NCBI GenBank assembly: GCA_027574665.1
Contig: CM050662.1
Span: forward strand, 5,238,501 to 5,302,500
DNA length: 64,000 bases
Direction of reading: 5' to 3'
DNA from: Rhynochetos jubatus
Lineage: Eukaryota > Chordata > Aves > Eurypygiformes > Rhynochetidae
Shown here one piece after another: positions 24,115 through 35,362 of the stretch; the first letter of the stretch is position 1, and each line of letters begins with the position of its first letter. The position numbers and the translations under genes are program-made. The notes below the pieces were generated by a model. It ran no database searches, had not been told where the DNA came from, and worked only from the letters and a program-made list of their open reading frames with translations.

Positions 24115-27100
24115 ATTATTTGCACAGAGGAGACCATATCTGCATTCACTCTGAATTCCCAGATAATGTAGGTCAGGATGGGAGGGGATTACAGCTGAAA
24201 GCATTTCTTTTTTCCATTTCAAATCAATTATTCTAAAGCCTGTTCTTTCCATACACATTTCAGCTGGGTGTTCCAGATAGTTTGCTTTCCTTTGTATCAG
24301 AAGTCAGTAAAAGACCAAGAGCAGGTGCAATCCTGGCTGCAGAGGATGATCCTGACGTTCACCTTCTCCAGGAAGCCGTAGGTACTACCACCTCCATAAG
24401 CCACCTCCCAGCGGGCAGTAGCCCAGGCAGGGCAGCGATGGGAGCCGGGACTTGCCCTGGCTGGGCAGCCCCACTGCCTGCAGGCGTTACAGCCCCTCCG
24501 CGGCCTGCAAACCGGACAGATGGGACGGATCAGGCACACGCCATACAGTATATGCTGGGAATTACAGGCACAGTATCTAAACACAGACTTCAACCTCTTC
24601 CTCTTAGTCCGATGAGCAGCAGTACAAATTGAGGTGTATCAGGGTTAACTGAAGGTGAAAGACTCCCAAGCAGCATCTATGAGGAACACGAAAATCAAAC
24701 TTCTCTATTACTGGATCATTACCAAAGTGGCTTTTCCCACAGAAAAAAGGAGAAGCAATCCAACTGGCAGCACCGGATCACATGCAGAGGTCAGCCAGGA
24801 ACAATCCTGCGGGTGAACAGGCTACAAAAAAACCTTAAATAAACTGAAAACAAGTTTTACTGAAAAAGGTTGTGCTTTAAGTAGCTTTTCTTGAAAGTGA
24901 AAAAATATCAAGTGTTATCAGAAGTAAAGGCAGCCATTTGTAGCAAAAGGTACTATGTTTGGTAGAGTTACTGAAATAACCAGTCTAAAACAGACCAGGG
25001 ATTTGAAGTGCTCGAGCCTCCAGCTTTTGCCTTGTCTGGGGGTTACATTTGTTGGTCTAATAAACCACGAGACTCTTTGCAAACCTTGCCACCTCGGACC
25101 ATCTTGGGTAACAGAAGTAGAAGCTTCTCTTTTATTGTTTGGTCTTATGATTGACCAGGATGTTAAATTCTGCCCTCTTCTTGTTTTAAAGGGAGTAATA
25201 ATAACGGCTTATTTAGGCCATAGATTTTTGTGCAGAACTGAAGTCCAATTTTTTAATTATATTTCAGTTGCCACGGTGTATATACAGCAAAAGGTAGTGT
25301 TTTACTGGCTGGACTCACTTTCCCTCCCCTTCCACATGTACAAGGTCAGCAATGGAGGTGGGCAGCTCTAACCAGAGCAGAAGGGCAGCAACTGGGGTTT
25401 GCTCAGAGCAGGAAGAAAAAAATTTTCTATTTAAGCCACAGGAAAAGGGGCTTAAGCCTTGAAAAAGTTTGCACACCTCAGACAACGTATTGAAACATTA
25501 ATAAAGTTCAGCGCAGGCACATCTGGAGTGCTGAGCTCAGCAGTGCCCTCCTCATGGAGCAGAGAAAAAGGATGGATCCTCCTGGATTATCAGGTTAAGC
25601 ATCACCTGGAGAAAAGAGACTCCTGTCACAGCCTTTAATAATGATCCTTCTGAGCCACCAGCGATCTTCACTGCTGGTTAATTGAATTTGCTGTTTAGCT
25701 GATGGTGCGCTGGGTGAGCCTGTGGGCAACACGATCCTTTGCCGTGCTTGGGAGCTGCACCACCTACATGCACAACGAAAGCGTGGGTGGTGAAACGCTT
25801 TTTAACTCATCAGGAAAAAGTGGTTTTGTGAATGAAATAGGAATTTCCATGGAATGGCTCCATCTTCTGTAACTCCTCATAGCTACAGGCAAAACACAAG
25901 ACCACCAGCTTTGAGATCAGGCAATGGGCATTTCTCTTTCCTTGCTATGCCAGACAGAGTTTCTAGAAGGCAAAAAATATTCAGAAACATTTCCCAACTA
26001 TGTCTTGTTTTAACGCTGTGCTAGGAAAAGAGCCAGCCATTTCCAATCCTCTGTAGCAGAGCATAAGAGGTAACACCTTCTAAACCAACCACACACACCC
26101 TCAGAAGCACATGGGGAGGTATCACCAGCAAACCCGTATTCTGCCTGGCTTTCAGACCCATCAGACTTCCCACCTCGACTGCAGCTGCAGGATGCAAACA
26201 CGACGCCTGGCAACTGCTCTTCTATAACCAGCTCCATACGGAGGGAATTAGGGAACAAATCCCAGTGCACTTAGGCTCGTCCTTTCCTCCACACTATCTG
26301 ATGTGGCTCAAGGCTCCTAGAGTAACTCACATTGGTACAAGCCATCAAAGGGTGACACAACCTCCTCCTGCTTCAGCAGGTTTCACGCTCAAATCTTTGC
26401 CCCACAGCAAACTTCTCTGCTTTGTAACCAAGGGGGATCTTTTTTAGGGTGCAACAGCAGGAATAGCAACGATGGATCCTGACCACACAGCCGAATACGA
26501 ACAATCCCACCACCTCCCACCCTGCCTGCATGTGCTCAGTATCGCTGCAGCTCTCATCCTTCCCTAGCCCCAGATCTCATTAAGTAGGTTTCTATTTAAG
26601 CAGTCTGGTTTTTTATGAACACGGAGTGCCGAAATAAACTTACTGTTGCATAAAGATGATGTAGCTCAGAGTGAAATTAGCAGTGTCCTAAAGGACGTGT
26701 TCAAGGCCCATAAATGTTAAATACTGTATTTTCCACAGAACTCCATTTGATAAACTTCTCTATGAATATTCCAGGCATGATTTCTATTACAGCCACATTT
26801 CCCCACTCAGTTGCTGGATTTCATTTCACTATGATTAAGTAACTATCCGGGGATTTTTGGCAGCTTACTGTTGTTCTAACCCGTTGGTCTTGTAATTAGC
26901 TCCAAATGTTGTTTTCATGAAGCCATATTCTTCTTGATGTATCCTAAAGTCCCCAGCTATCTTCTACACTTAGCCTATTATATCAATGCTAAGGAACATT
27001 AATATATAAATAGCATTAAAATCACAAAACGCTGCTGCCTGGATGTTTTCCAGGTACATCGTTGAAAAGGGAACCTTTTTTAAATGTTCTGCACCTGAGG

Positions 27101-30100
27101 ATGCACCAAATCTGTATCTTCTGGAATATAATTGTAGCTTGGTATTCAGAAACGCTGGGATTGCTCCACACACCTGCCAGGCAGGGTGGCTCGAGGTGGT
27201 GGAGCTCACGGAGCAAACAACGACCAGATCTCGCGCAAACGGGCTCCTCCCGGGAGACGGCTGGTGGGCACAGCATTACACTCGCCGTTCCACCCTTTTC
27301 AGCTCCCGTCCTGTTTCACCACCAAAATATCCTGCTGATATAAGGATACCAGCAGAAAACAGAAAACATTTTAAGGCTGATGCTGGGACTGAAGCGTCTG
27401 GGGGTACGATTTCATCCTCGATATGGAAACAAAAGCCCCATGCACTGAGCCAGATGCCGGGGAAGCTATTCACTGAGTGAGACTCGACTGCCAGCCAAGC
27501 TCTTCAAGGGGTTCTTCAGTGTACTGATCCGGACTGAATACTGATGTATTCTTTTCATACTTCATATATCCAAGTATGGGTACGTACTTACACGCATGTA
27601 TGTATGTATTCCCTGGACCACACCAGCCTAAAAACTGTTTTGCTCAGAAGGGAGAGCTAATGATTAATGAGTGCTTACTTTGGCTTTTGCCTTTACTGAC
27701 ACTTATCAGGTGGCACTGGGCAAGTATTGCACCTGCTGGCTGTGTGCTCAGATGGGAAAACCAGCACAGACAGCAATTACACTGTGGGGTGGAGAGGAGG
27801 GCAGGGAAGGATCTCTCCATTACTCACAAGGCGGGAGAGAGAGAGGTTGCTATGGGCAAAGCACCTTAATCCACTCCTGACTATGATCTCCCTCCGTGAA
27901 TTCACATAAACTGGTTATTTAAGGACTAATTAAGTTTCATGAGCGTAGCCCTGGACTTTCCTACTACCCAACAATGGAAAGGCTTTACAGCCCAGGAGAG
28001 GTGGCTGTACCCTACTACATGCTGGCAGCAGGTTACCAACATGGTTACACGGTCCCTGAAGAGCTTCCTTCGTGATACAGCCCACCGCGGCAGGAACGAG
28101 GAAAAGCATTGTATCAGCTAAATACTCTCCACAGCCACATTTGGGTTTTCCCTCCAAAAAGGCCAGTGATAAACCTGCATGAACAGATCCAGTTTACAGC
28201 GCAGAGAACCCCAGCATCCCTCAGGGTGTTTGTTGGACAAAAGTGCAGAGTCAGCAAACAGCCAGGCGCAGTCCCTACCGCTGGAACGTGCGAAGTGCCG
28301 CTGCTCCGCAGAGGTTGGGTGGCAGCTCTCCTTGCCCTTCGGCAGTCGCCCGAAGTACCGGAAAGTTGTTAGACTGCTTTAATTTGTAAACCTATTGATG
28401 AGCCTTTAATGTTAATGAAATGTTACTGCTGAGTACTTCTGGCAGATGAAACTCTGTTAGATCACTGTGCATCTAATTTATTTACTGCTAAATGTTTGCC
28501 CTTATTTTCTTTACACACTGAAAAGCCAGATCTGGATAAAAACTTTGCCTCCCAAATAAGACAATTCTTCAGAAAGTTAGGCAAATTTCTATGTAAATGC
28601 TTGTCTTTGCATTTCACATAAAACTCTGCTCAGGGGCATATATCCTGCCAAGAGGGAAATGGAAGGTGTAGGCTGCTCCCAGTGCCTACGTACTTATAAA
28701 CCCCATGATGGAGGAGACAGTTCTCATCTCTACCAAGCCATTTTAGTAAATGCAGCGGCAGTGCAAACTGAAAGACATCTTGCACTACCACACAGGTAAA
28801 GGAAGGTGTTGGCTGTGCCAATGGATCAGAGGAGCCCGATTCTGTTACCTCAGCGTGCCAGATTCAGAGCATCTGTGGTATCCCGCACCCTGACCACCGC
28901 CACATCCCAGCTGGCCATTAATTACATTACACACAACTTATTAATTGCAGTAGCCATAAGAAAGAACAGACAACCTCAGTGTCAACAGGGAGGTGTATGA
29001 CGCCCCGTGCACTGGTCCTGGCGTGCCTCCATGGGCAGGAGCTGCACGGCTCACCCACGCCGCTCCTGGGCACACTCTGCTTCTGACACACAACAGGATG
29101 GGTGAAGACAATCTAACATCTTTCAGCTGCCCTTCTCAAAGAAGTATGATCGAAACAGGACAGCATTCGTATTGCCCCTGCCCAAGAAAAACAAATCAAT
29201 TTCTGCTAGCACACTGTACCATAATCCCGGGGGTTTGCCGATACTTTATCTTCTACCAGCAAATATAATCCTGAGCTAAAGAGATTTTTCAACTATATTC
29301 TTTTCCAAATTACAGACTAAATCTAGAAAAACAGATAGGGAGAAGCCTGCCCTATTGCAGATCCCTGCAGGAGAAATGTTTTCCGATTTGTTGTACCCCT
29401 GCCCGAGCACGGTGACGCCTCCTCCGGCCCCGTTGCTCTTCGTGGGCTTTTGTAACGCTGTTAGGGCAGGGCTCACGGTGAACCTGGGGCCCGTGCCCCT
29501 TACAAACTTCACCTTCTTTAAGCAGAAAGCTGTACTCAGGGGAGAAGGGAGGCAACCCGAGGGAGGTATAACTGTAACTTCATTGTTGGATGTTTATTTG
29601 CCAGCAGATCCCTAAATGGTGACAGATAATTACACCATGTGCCAGCCACTTGTTCAACTCATCCCTGTTTTGCCGGGCAAGCTGAAGCACTGAGACTCCC
29701 ATCAGAGGGAAGCTGGTTCGGAGGGCTCAGCACATCTAACCATGAGGCTCAGCTCAGAGCAAACCAGTGAGTCCAGCTCCTACCCCAGCACCGCAGAAAC
29801 AGCTCGGCACACGAAACACCTGAGCTGGCATCAGCATCACCACGGCAGCTTGTCAGAGCGTGCACCATGGAAAAGCCAACGTTGATGATTTTCAGTACTG
29901 TGGGGATGGAATTTTGCTACAGCCCTCCTCCCCAACAATAAGCAGTGCTTTTGTTCTTCTTCCCCTTTTTATTTTCTCTCCTTTTTTAATAAAGGAAACA
30001 TTTCATGCAATAGAATAGCTGGAAGACTTACAAGGAGAGATGGACATCAGCACAATTATCTTAACTGTAAAGGGTGAGAAATAGAAATAACACATAGTAA

Positions 30101-30890
30101 AGTGGTCTCTTTCTTTTTTTCACGTGGGCTGGACACATTGCAGCAGGCAAAGGCTCAGGGGGCATGTGGTCCCCCAGCTGCTGCTGGGACGGAGCAAGCA
30201 CTCAAGCACAGGGCTGATTTCCAGCCGTTCTCGGCAAGGGTAGTGAAACTGTCAGCTCAAGCAGCAGCTAAAAGGAAATCAAGACAATAAACTACAGTCA
30301 CTCTGCAAAAAATTGTATCGATGCTGGGCGGAAGTGAACAAACAGGAGTTGTGTGGTGGGACACAGAGCCCCTGCTCTGGGCCTGCTCTATGGGCTGGAG
30401 GCAGGTATTTCAATTTTTTACTAGTTCTCATGTTAAACAGATGTGCACAAACTGAGACAGAAGGCAAAAATCACATTTGTTCCTCTGAGTTCCCTTTCAT
30501 ATTCTTCTAAATGCAAATACCTGAGTTACCACCTTTTCTATTTGACTTTGTGAAATGAAAACAAGGCTTTCTGCAGGTTTTTGTTGCTTTCCCCTTTGTT
30601 GTGACTGTTTCTGAATGGAAGGTAACAAGTTATGGTGCTGCAAAGCAAGCAGTTAACAGCCATTCATTCTGTGCAGGCAAATAAACAGAAGGAAAGAAAG
30701 AAACTAAGGAGAGAGGAGGCGTTGCACTTGCATTCCTCTCACGTTTAATCCCCCAGTGAACTTCAACTGACATTTGGTACCAGTTTGCCAATACTTTGCT
30801 TTTATGTTTGACTGATAAATTATTAGATTTATCTGATGCCTAGCAACCATCAATTAACACTTTGAGACTAGATTTAATTGATATGCCTTA
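24115..30890. other. Non-coding single-copy DNA, no gene seen
   Basis: There is no recognisable gene or repeat. A 138-codon frame at 24955-25371 is rich in hydrophobic residues, but its length is near the chance limit for six frames of 64 kb and it has no family motif. The stretch 26590-26900 is AT-rich and complex. Bases 28915-28950 carry two ATTAAT cores (ATTAATTACATTA and TTATTAATTG). Confidence 0.5.
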
Positions 30891-30913
30891 ATTTCTCTGT
30901 TGTTTTCTTCTAG

Positions 30914-31405
30914 ACAACACGCCTCCAGAGATCTGAAACCTCTCCTGGATAGAATGAATAATATTCTTTGCCTCCGCTCCTGCGACGCCACACGCAGGGT
31001 CGGATGTTTTGGCAACACATTTGTATTCATTCCAATCGTCACAACAGCATCCTGCATGAGAGACAGGCCAAGATACATGATGGATGGCCCTGTCCTTTAA
31101 AACACGATCAACTTTGTGAAACCAATCAATGGAAGCTACTGTGGCCAAGAAAACAGGGGAGGCTTTTCTTAAAGCGGGTTGTGTACTGCCATTCTATTAT
31201 TTAATGTGTTGCTACTGGTACAGCAATAGTGACGAGCATTCCCCGGCAATAGCTCATCTATTTGCCAAAAATCTTCCAAGCAATGCCCGTAGAATTAACT
31301 GTGGAGTCCTCAAGTGTAAAACCAGTAGATACAGCAAATATAAAGCACACAGACACTCCACTACATCGTGGATTAAATCTTTGTAATAAACGTATTTACA
31401 AAGGG
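30914..31405 (+). other. Possible terminal exon (lncRNA or UTR), hypothetical
   Basis: A good 3' splice-site pattern precedes this stretch: a pyrimidine-rich tract (TTTCTCTGTTGTTTTCTTC) ends in TAG at 30911-30913. About 470 bases downstream there is a canonical AATAAA poly(A) signal at 31385-31390, followed from 31401 by a G/T-rich segment. The order acceptor, exon body, poly(A) signal and GT-rich element is what a terminal exon needs. The reading frames inside are short (about 62 codons from the acceptor) and unrecognised, so a non-coding RNA or a 3' UTR is likelier than coding sequence. Each signal alone is common by chance. Confidence 0.25.
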
Positions 31406-32220
31406 TACGTGGGGCCAGGAGCAGCCTGTCAGCGCTGCTGCCTGGCACTGCCCAGTACAAAGGCCTCTGCTCACTGTTTCAAGCTAAAACTTCATCTAAT
31501 TGGAAAAAATGTGTCAGCCTAATTTTGTTTTCTTTTCGTTTTGGAAATTCAGCCATAGCAACTCAGCTGGTTTTATAGGTCACACTACAGAAAATCACCT
31601 GTTTTTTTCTTTTATTAAAATAATTGTACAATCTCTTGGGCTGCTCAGTCTGGGCTTTCCTTTCCTTTGCTCCTGACGTGTTTCTCCCGCTAGACCTGCA
31701 TTTCCAGGATTTACGGCCAGGACTGCAGATTAATTCTGTACGGAAAACTTTCATTCTGGCATCGCTGTGTTTTGAGTGCTTAACTTGGCAACATTTGTGT
31801 TCTGCTGATGGGGAGGACCTGTCTGCATAGGATGGAAGATCAACACGAAGCTCTAGTCCCTGCTAGAGCAACCCTCATGTAAGAGGAAATGTAGTCACAC
31901 TTCTAATTTAGCTATTACAGCTACAGCCCGGCTCACAGTAAAAAACCAAAGAGCACTTTCCCAATAAAGGCAAGGATAAGCGAGGGCTGAAAGGTTGCTG
32001 AGTCAGCTATTTGAAGTGCAAACAGACGGCCCCTCACTTCAGATGAACTGCATCCAGTCCGTCAGGACGGAGCATTGCACGCTGCAGACCAACCCAGTGG
32101 AATGCCACAGGAATCTCTTTATAGACACTGTTAGCCTCAAAGCAGGGCTGTTTGGGAAAATCGGTGTGAATGCTCCCTTCAGTATCCACCTTTTTCACGT
32201 TTACAAACATGTGCTCCCTG
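31406..32220. other. Non-coding DNA, no gene seen
   Basis: Mixed sequence with T-rich stretches (about 31595-31625). No gene, repeat or clear regulatory site is recognised. Confidence 0.5.
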
Positions 32221-32600
32221 TTACGCAGGCTGCGCGCCCTTTCCTTGACAGAAGGAACGCCCATAGCGCGGGGAACACATCAATATGCACCCTCCATCCC
32301 CACCGAGATAAATGCACAGCTATACGGTGCGGGGAAAAGGTGCAAATACCATCTCCCTCATTCCCTTTGCATCCCTGTGACAGATGCCGCTGGGTAGCCT
32401 CAGAGGAGTTCCCGTGAGCTCAAGCACGAGGAGTGACCCGCGAGACACGGCGCAAGGACTGACACTCCTGCTGAGCGCCGGAGCGTGCTGGGGCACTGCA
32501 GCCTGCCCCGCCGGCACCCACCTCCAGCCTGCCGGGCCCTGGCCCTTCAGAGGGGCCGCAGGGAAGGGACTGGAGTCACGACCCACCTCTGCAAAGGCAC
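32221..32600. promoter_or_regulatory. CpG-enriched GC-rich patch
   Basis: A hand count gives 130 C, 109 G and 24 CpG over 380 bases. GC is about 63% and the observed/expected CpG ratio about 0.64, just above the usual island threshold. Overlapping frames on both strands (up to 140 codons) come with the high GC and show no family features. It may be a weak or ancient promoter, or simply a GC-rich patch. Confidence 0.4.
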
Positions 32601-34814
32601 CACGGAAAAAGGCACCTCGCTCTGGCCACTCCAACTGGGAAATGGTTTCCTGAACCCCTGTGCCCACAGTGGTGGGACAGATACGTGGAGCTGCTTCCCT
32701 CCCTGGGGCGAGGAGCAGGCACTGCTTGAACACGCAAGGAACCGCGACAAAGCAAAGTGTATGGAAATAAGGCCAGAAGGGAAGCTACGTAAATATCCAT
32801 TTTAAAGGTCTGTGTTTGCCAACAGTCACAACCTAGTTACTCCTCATATTTGGGGTAATAAGCCAGACTAAACTCTCAAAATATCATTCTCTTCCACAGC
32901 AACACCCAAACATGATCCCCCCGGCAGCATGCAAGTGCCTGGCAAGCAGGGATCGTATCTGAGGGAGAACAGGGATTGCTGGGGGGCGGTGCATATCTCC
33001 TTCCCCTCCAGGACATGTGCGGTGGGGTGGCCCAGGAGCCAGAGTTTGCCCTGTGACCCAGCTCAGGCCAGCAACAGCTTGGCTGTGGTCAGGGGCTGCA
33101 GGCCAGCCCAGCGAACTGTTCTGTGCTGCTCCCGTGCCGTCAGAGCAGTTAGCACAGCCACAACTAATACGAAGGAGCGGAAGAAGCGTTGCTCAACAGC
33201 AGATTGCAGAACTGTGAATGAGATTCATGGCTCTGTTACTCACAGTCGTCTTACTCTGTCTTCGATATTTTAATTCAATGGCATAAACTCAATTTTATTC
33301 ACTGCAAAAAACCCATTTGGGAGGATGCTGAACTATTTGTTGTTTGAAGCAGCCAAACAAACTGCTTGTCAAAACAGATTTTAAATCTTAAACCAGAATC
33401 TCAAGTAATGAACGGCAGTTTAAAAGGCGCAGGGAGTAACTGGAGGAGAGATAAGGACACACAAGTATTTTTGTAGGAAAGTTCCAACCTGTACCCTCCA
33501 CATTTCAAACTCTTCTCCATAAAACGGGGCAGAGGAGCTGCCTTTGAACATTTAACTCCCAGGTATTGTTTTTCCTTAGGGGTGGCATGCAGTTGTACAC
33601 TCTGCAGTGCTCCCAGCTTCTCCCATCCTATCCCACCCGCAGCAGCACACCACTCCAGCATCCCTGGCACCCCCCCGCAAGGCACACCCGAAGCCTGGGC
33701 TGAAACCGGGGCAGGCTCTGCCTGACCCATCTGCAGTCCCTGACTTTGCAGAAGTGACGTAATACCTTTAACACCGACAGTCTGGGCCTGGGGGAATCGG
33801 CTTGGCAGAGGAGCTGCCAGAGTCTGTGTCAGTGTGTCAGATCCCAGTTTGCTGGGCTTGGAACCCCAACAGCTACGCGAGAAGATTTTTAAAAAGAAAT
33901 TTTGCAAAATGTTTTCCCCCCGGGACTGAGTTTCCCATCTAAACGTGGGTAACACACACCCTGTCCGGCGCTCCCACCAGAGGCTCCACATCCACTCAGG
34001 GCAGCTGCTGCCCTTTCCCAGGCTGCTCGTGGGGCACAGCCAGCTGTGGGATGCACTGGATACCGGTGTCCTTCACCAAAGGAGCAGGACACCAGGCTGT
34101 GGTCAGAGGTGGGGCTGAGACGGACCACACAGCTGGACCAAGGCATTGGGACGTGGCACTGTTGGTGGGAAATGTCTGCCTCCAGAAAACAGGCACCCTA
34201 ATGCAGCCCAGCCAAGCCCCCACTCACAGGTACCACACCACTGGTCTGCAAGTGCCTCACCGAACATTGTGTTCGTTGGCTCAGATCTGTTACAGAGGCC
34301 AACGTAAACTGCATCTAACCCTCACTGCTCGCTGTGGCCTTGAACCTAATGACTGTAACAGACTAATGCAAAATCAAAGCGTAACAAACAATAAAAAGAA
34401 CTGTCATGGCATTTTGCATAAACTATGCCAGAAGATACTCCTTAATTTCTTAATTTCACCGGATTTGATTAACATGCTGTTGCTTCCAACACAAGTTGGA
34501 GATAGCCCTCCAAGCACCAGTAAGTTCACTGGCAGTATGTGTTTATCAGGCTCCTACGCCAAGCTCCAAGCCCTCTGGGGCCAGAAATGCCAGAGCAGTG
34601 TTGGCTGCATGCAGTGCTTCAGAATGCTTCTGCATGTCTTAAGGAATGCTGCATGCAATGGCATTAATCTGGACAACAGCCCCCAGCTGCATCATACCAA
34701 GATGAGCTAGAGAGCACATGAATGGGGAATACTTGACAGCAACCTGGATCAGCCACAGGGCCTGTCATTTCTTTTAATCTGGGGCTGTCTAGAAACTGGA
34801 TGTGACTCTGCAGT
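32601..34814. other. Non-coding DNA with two long unassigned open frames
   Basis: The complement of 33401-33991 is open for 196 codons and the plus strand at 34051-34710 for 219 codons. Neither shows a signal peptide, a domain pattern or splice support that I can name. No interspersed repeat is seen before the CR1 copy that starts near 34815. Confidence 0.45.
34051..34710 (+). other. Longest non-repeat open frame, 219 codons, unassigned
   Basis: It is open from an ATG at 34051 to a stop at 34708-34710. The predicted product has no transmembrane segment, signal peptide, zinc-binding pattern or repeat that points to a family. Cysteines are scattered rather than patterned. With several thousand stop-to-stop segments in six frames of 64 kb, one frame of this length is unlikely but not extraordinary. 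No strong start context or splice sites frame it. It ends about 100 bases before a CR1 copy. I regard it as probably non-coding. Confidence 0.15.
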
Positions 34815-35362
34815 GCCATTCTCCTGCTCTGCTCTGGTGAGACCCCACCTGCAGTTCTGCATCCAGCTATGGGGCCCCCAAAGTCAGAAGGACATGGACT
34901 GGTTGGAGTGAGTCCAGAGGAGGCCCTGAAGATGCTCCAAGGGCTGGAGCACCTCTACTGTGGGGACAGGCTGAGAGAGTTGGGCTTGTTCAGCCTGGAG
35001 AAGGGAAGGCTTTGGGGAGACCTTATAGCACCTTCCAGTACCTGAACGGGCTACAAGGAAGCTGGGGGGGGGGCTCTTTACAAGGACAGCGAGTGACAGG
35101 ACAAGGGGTGATGTGTTTAACTTGAAAGCGGGAAGATTTGGATCAGATATCAGGAAGGAATTCTTCCCGCAGAGGGTGGGGGGCACTGGGACAGGTTGCC
35201 CAGAGAAGCTGTGGATGCCCCATCCCTGGAAGTGTCCAAGGCCAGGCTGGATGAGGCTTGGAGCAACCTGGTCTAGAGGAGGGTGTCCCTGCCCATGGCA
35301 GGGGGTTGGGACTGGATGGTCTTTAAGGTCCCTTCCAACCCAAACCATTCTGTGATTCTACG
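34815..35362 (+). mobile_element. CR1 retrotransposon, 5'-truncated copy
   Basis: This is the 3' end of a CR1 non-LTR retrotransposon. It runs from the C-terminal part of the reverse-transcriptase frame (near 34832 the bases translate to [11 protein letters not shown], then LWGP) through the 3' untranslated segment. It carries the conserved GATGCCCCATCCCTGGAAGT and CATGGCAGGGGGTTGG blocks. It ends in two octamers, ATTCTGTG (35347-35354) and ATTCTACG (35355-35362), the typical CR1 tail instead of poly(A). The reading frame is broken by stops (for example TGA after the residues DWLE), so the copy is dead. The 5' boundary is approximate. A G10 run lies at 35064-35073. Confidence 0.93.

Noticed and set aside
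24955-25371. 138-codon hydrophobic frame as a membrane protein
   Set aside because: No family motif, no splice support and a length expected by chance among six frames of this window.
30888-31148. 86-codon minus-strand frame as a coding gene
   Set aside because: It has a protein-like composition but no family match, and the plus-strand splice and poly(A) signals give a competing reading.
33401-33991. 196-codon frame on the minus strand as a gene
   Set aside because: No domain, no codon-use or splice support, and overlap with GC-rich sequence where stops are rare.
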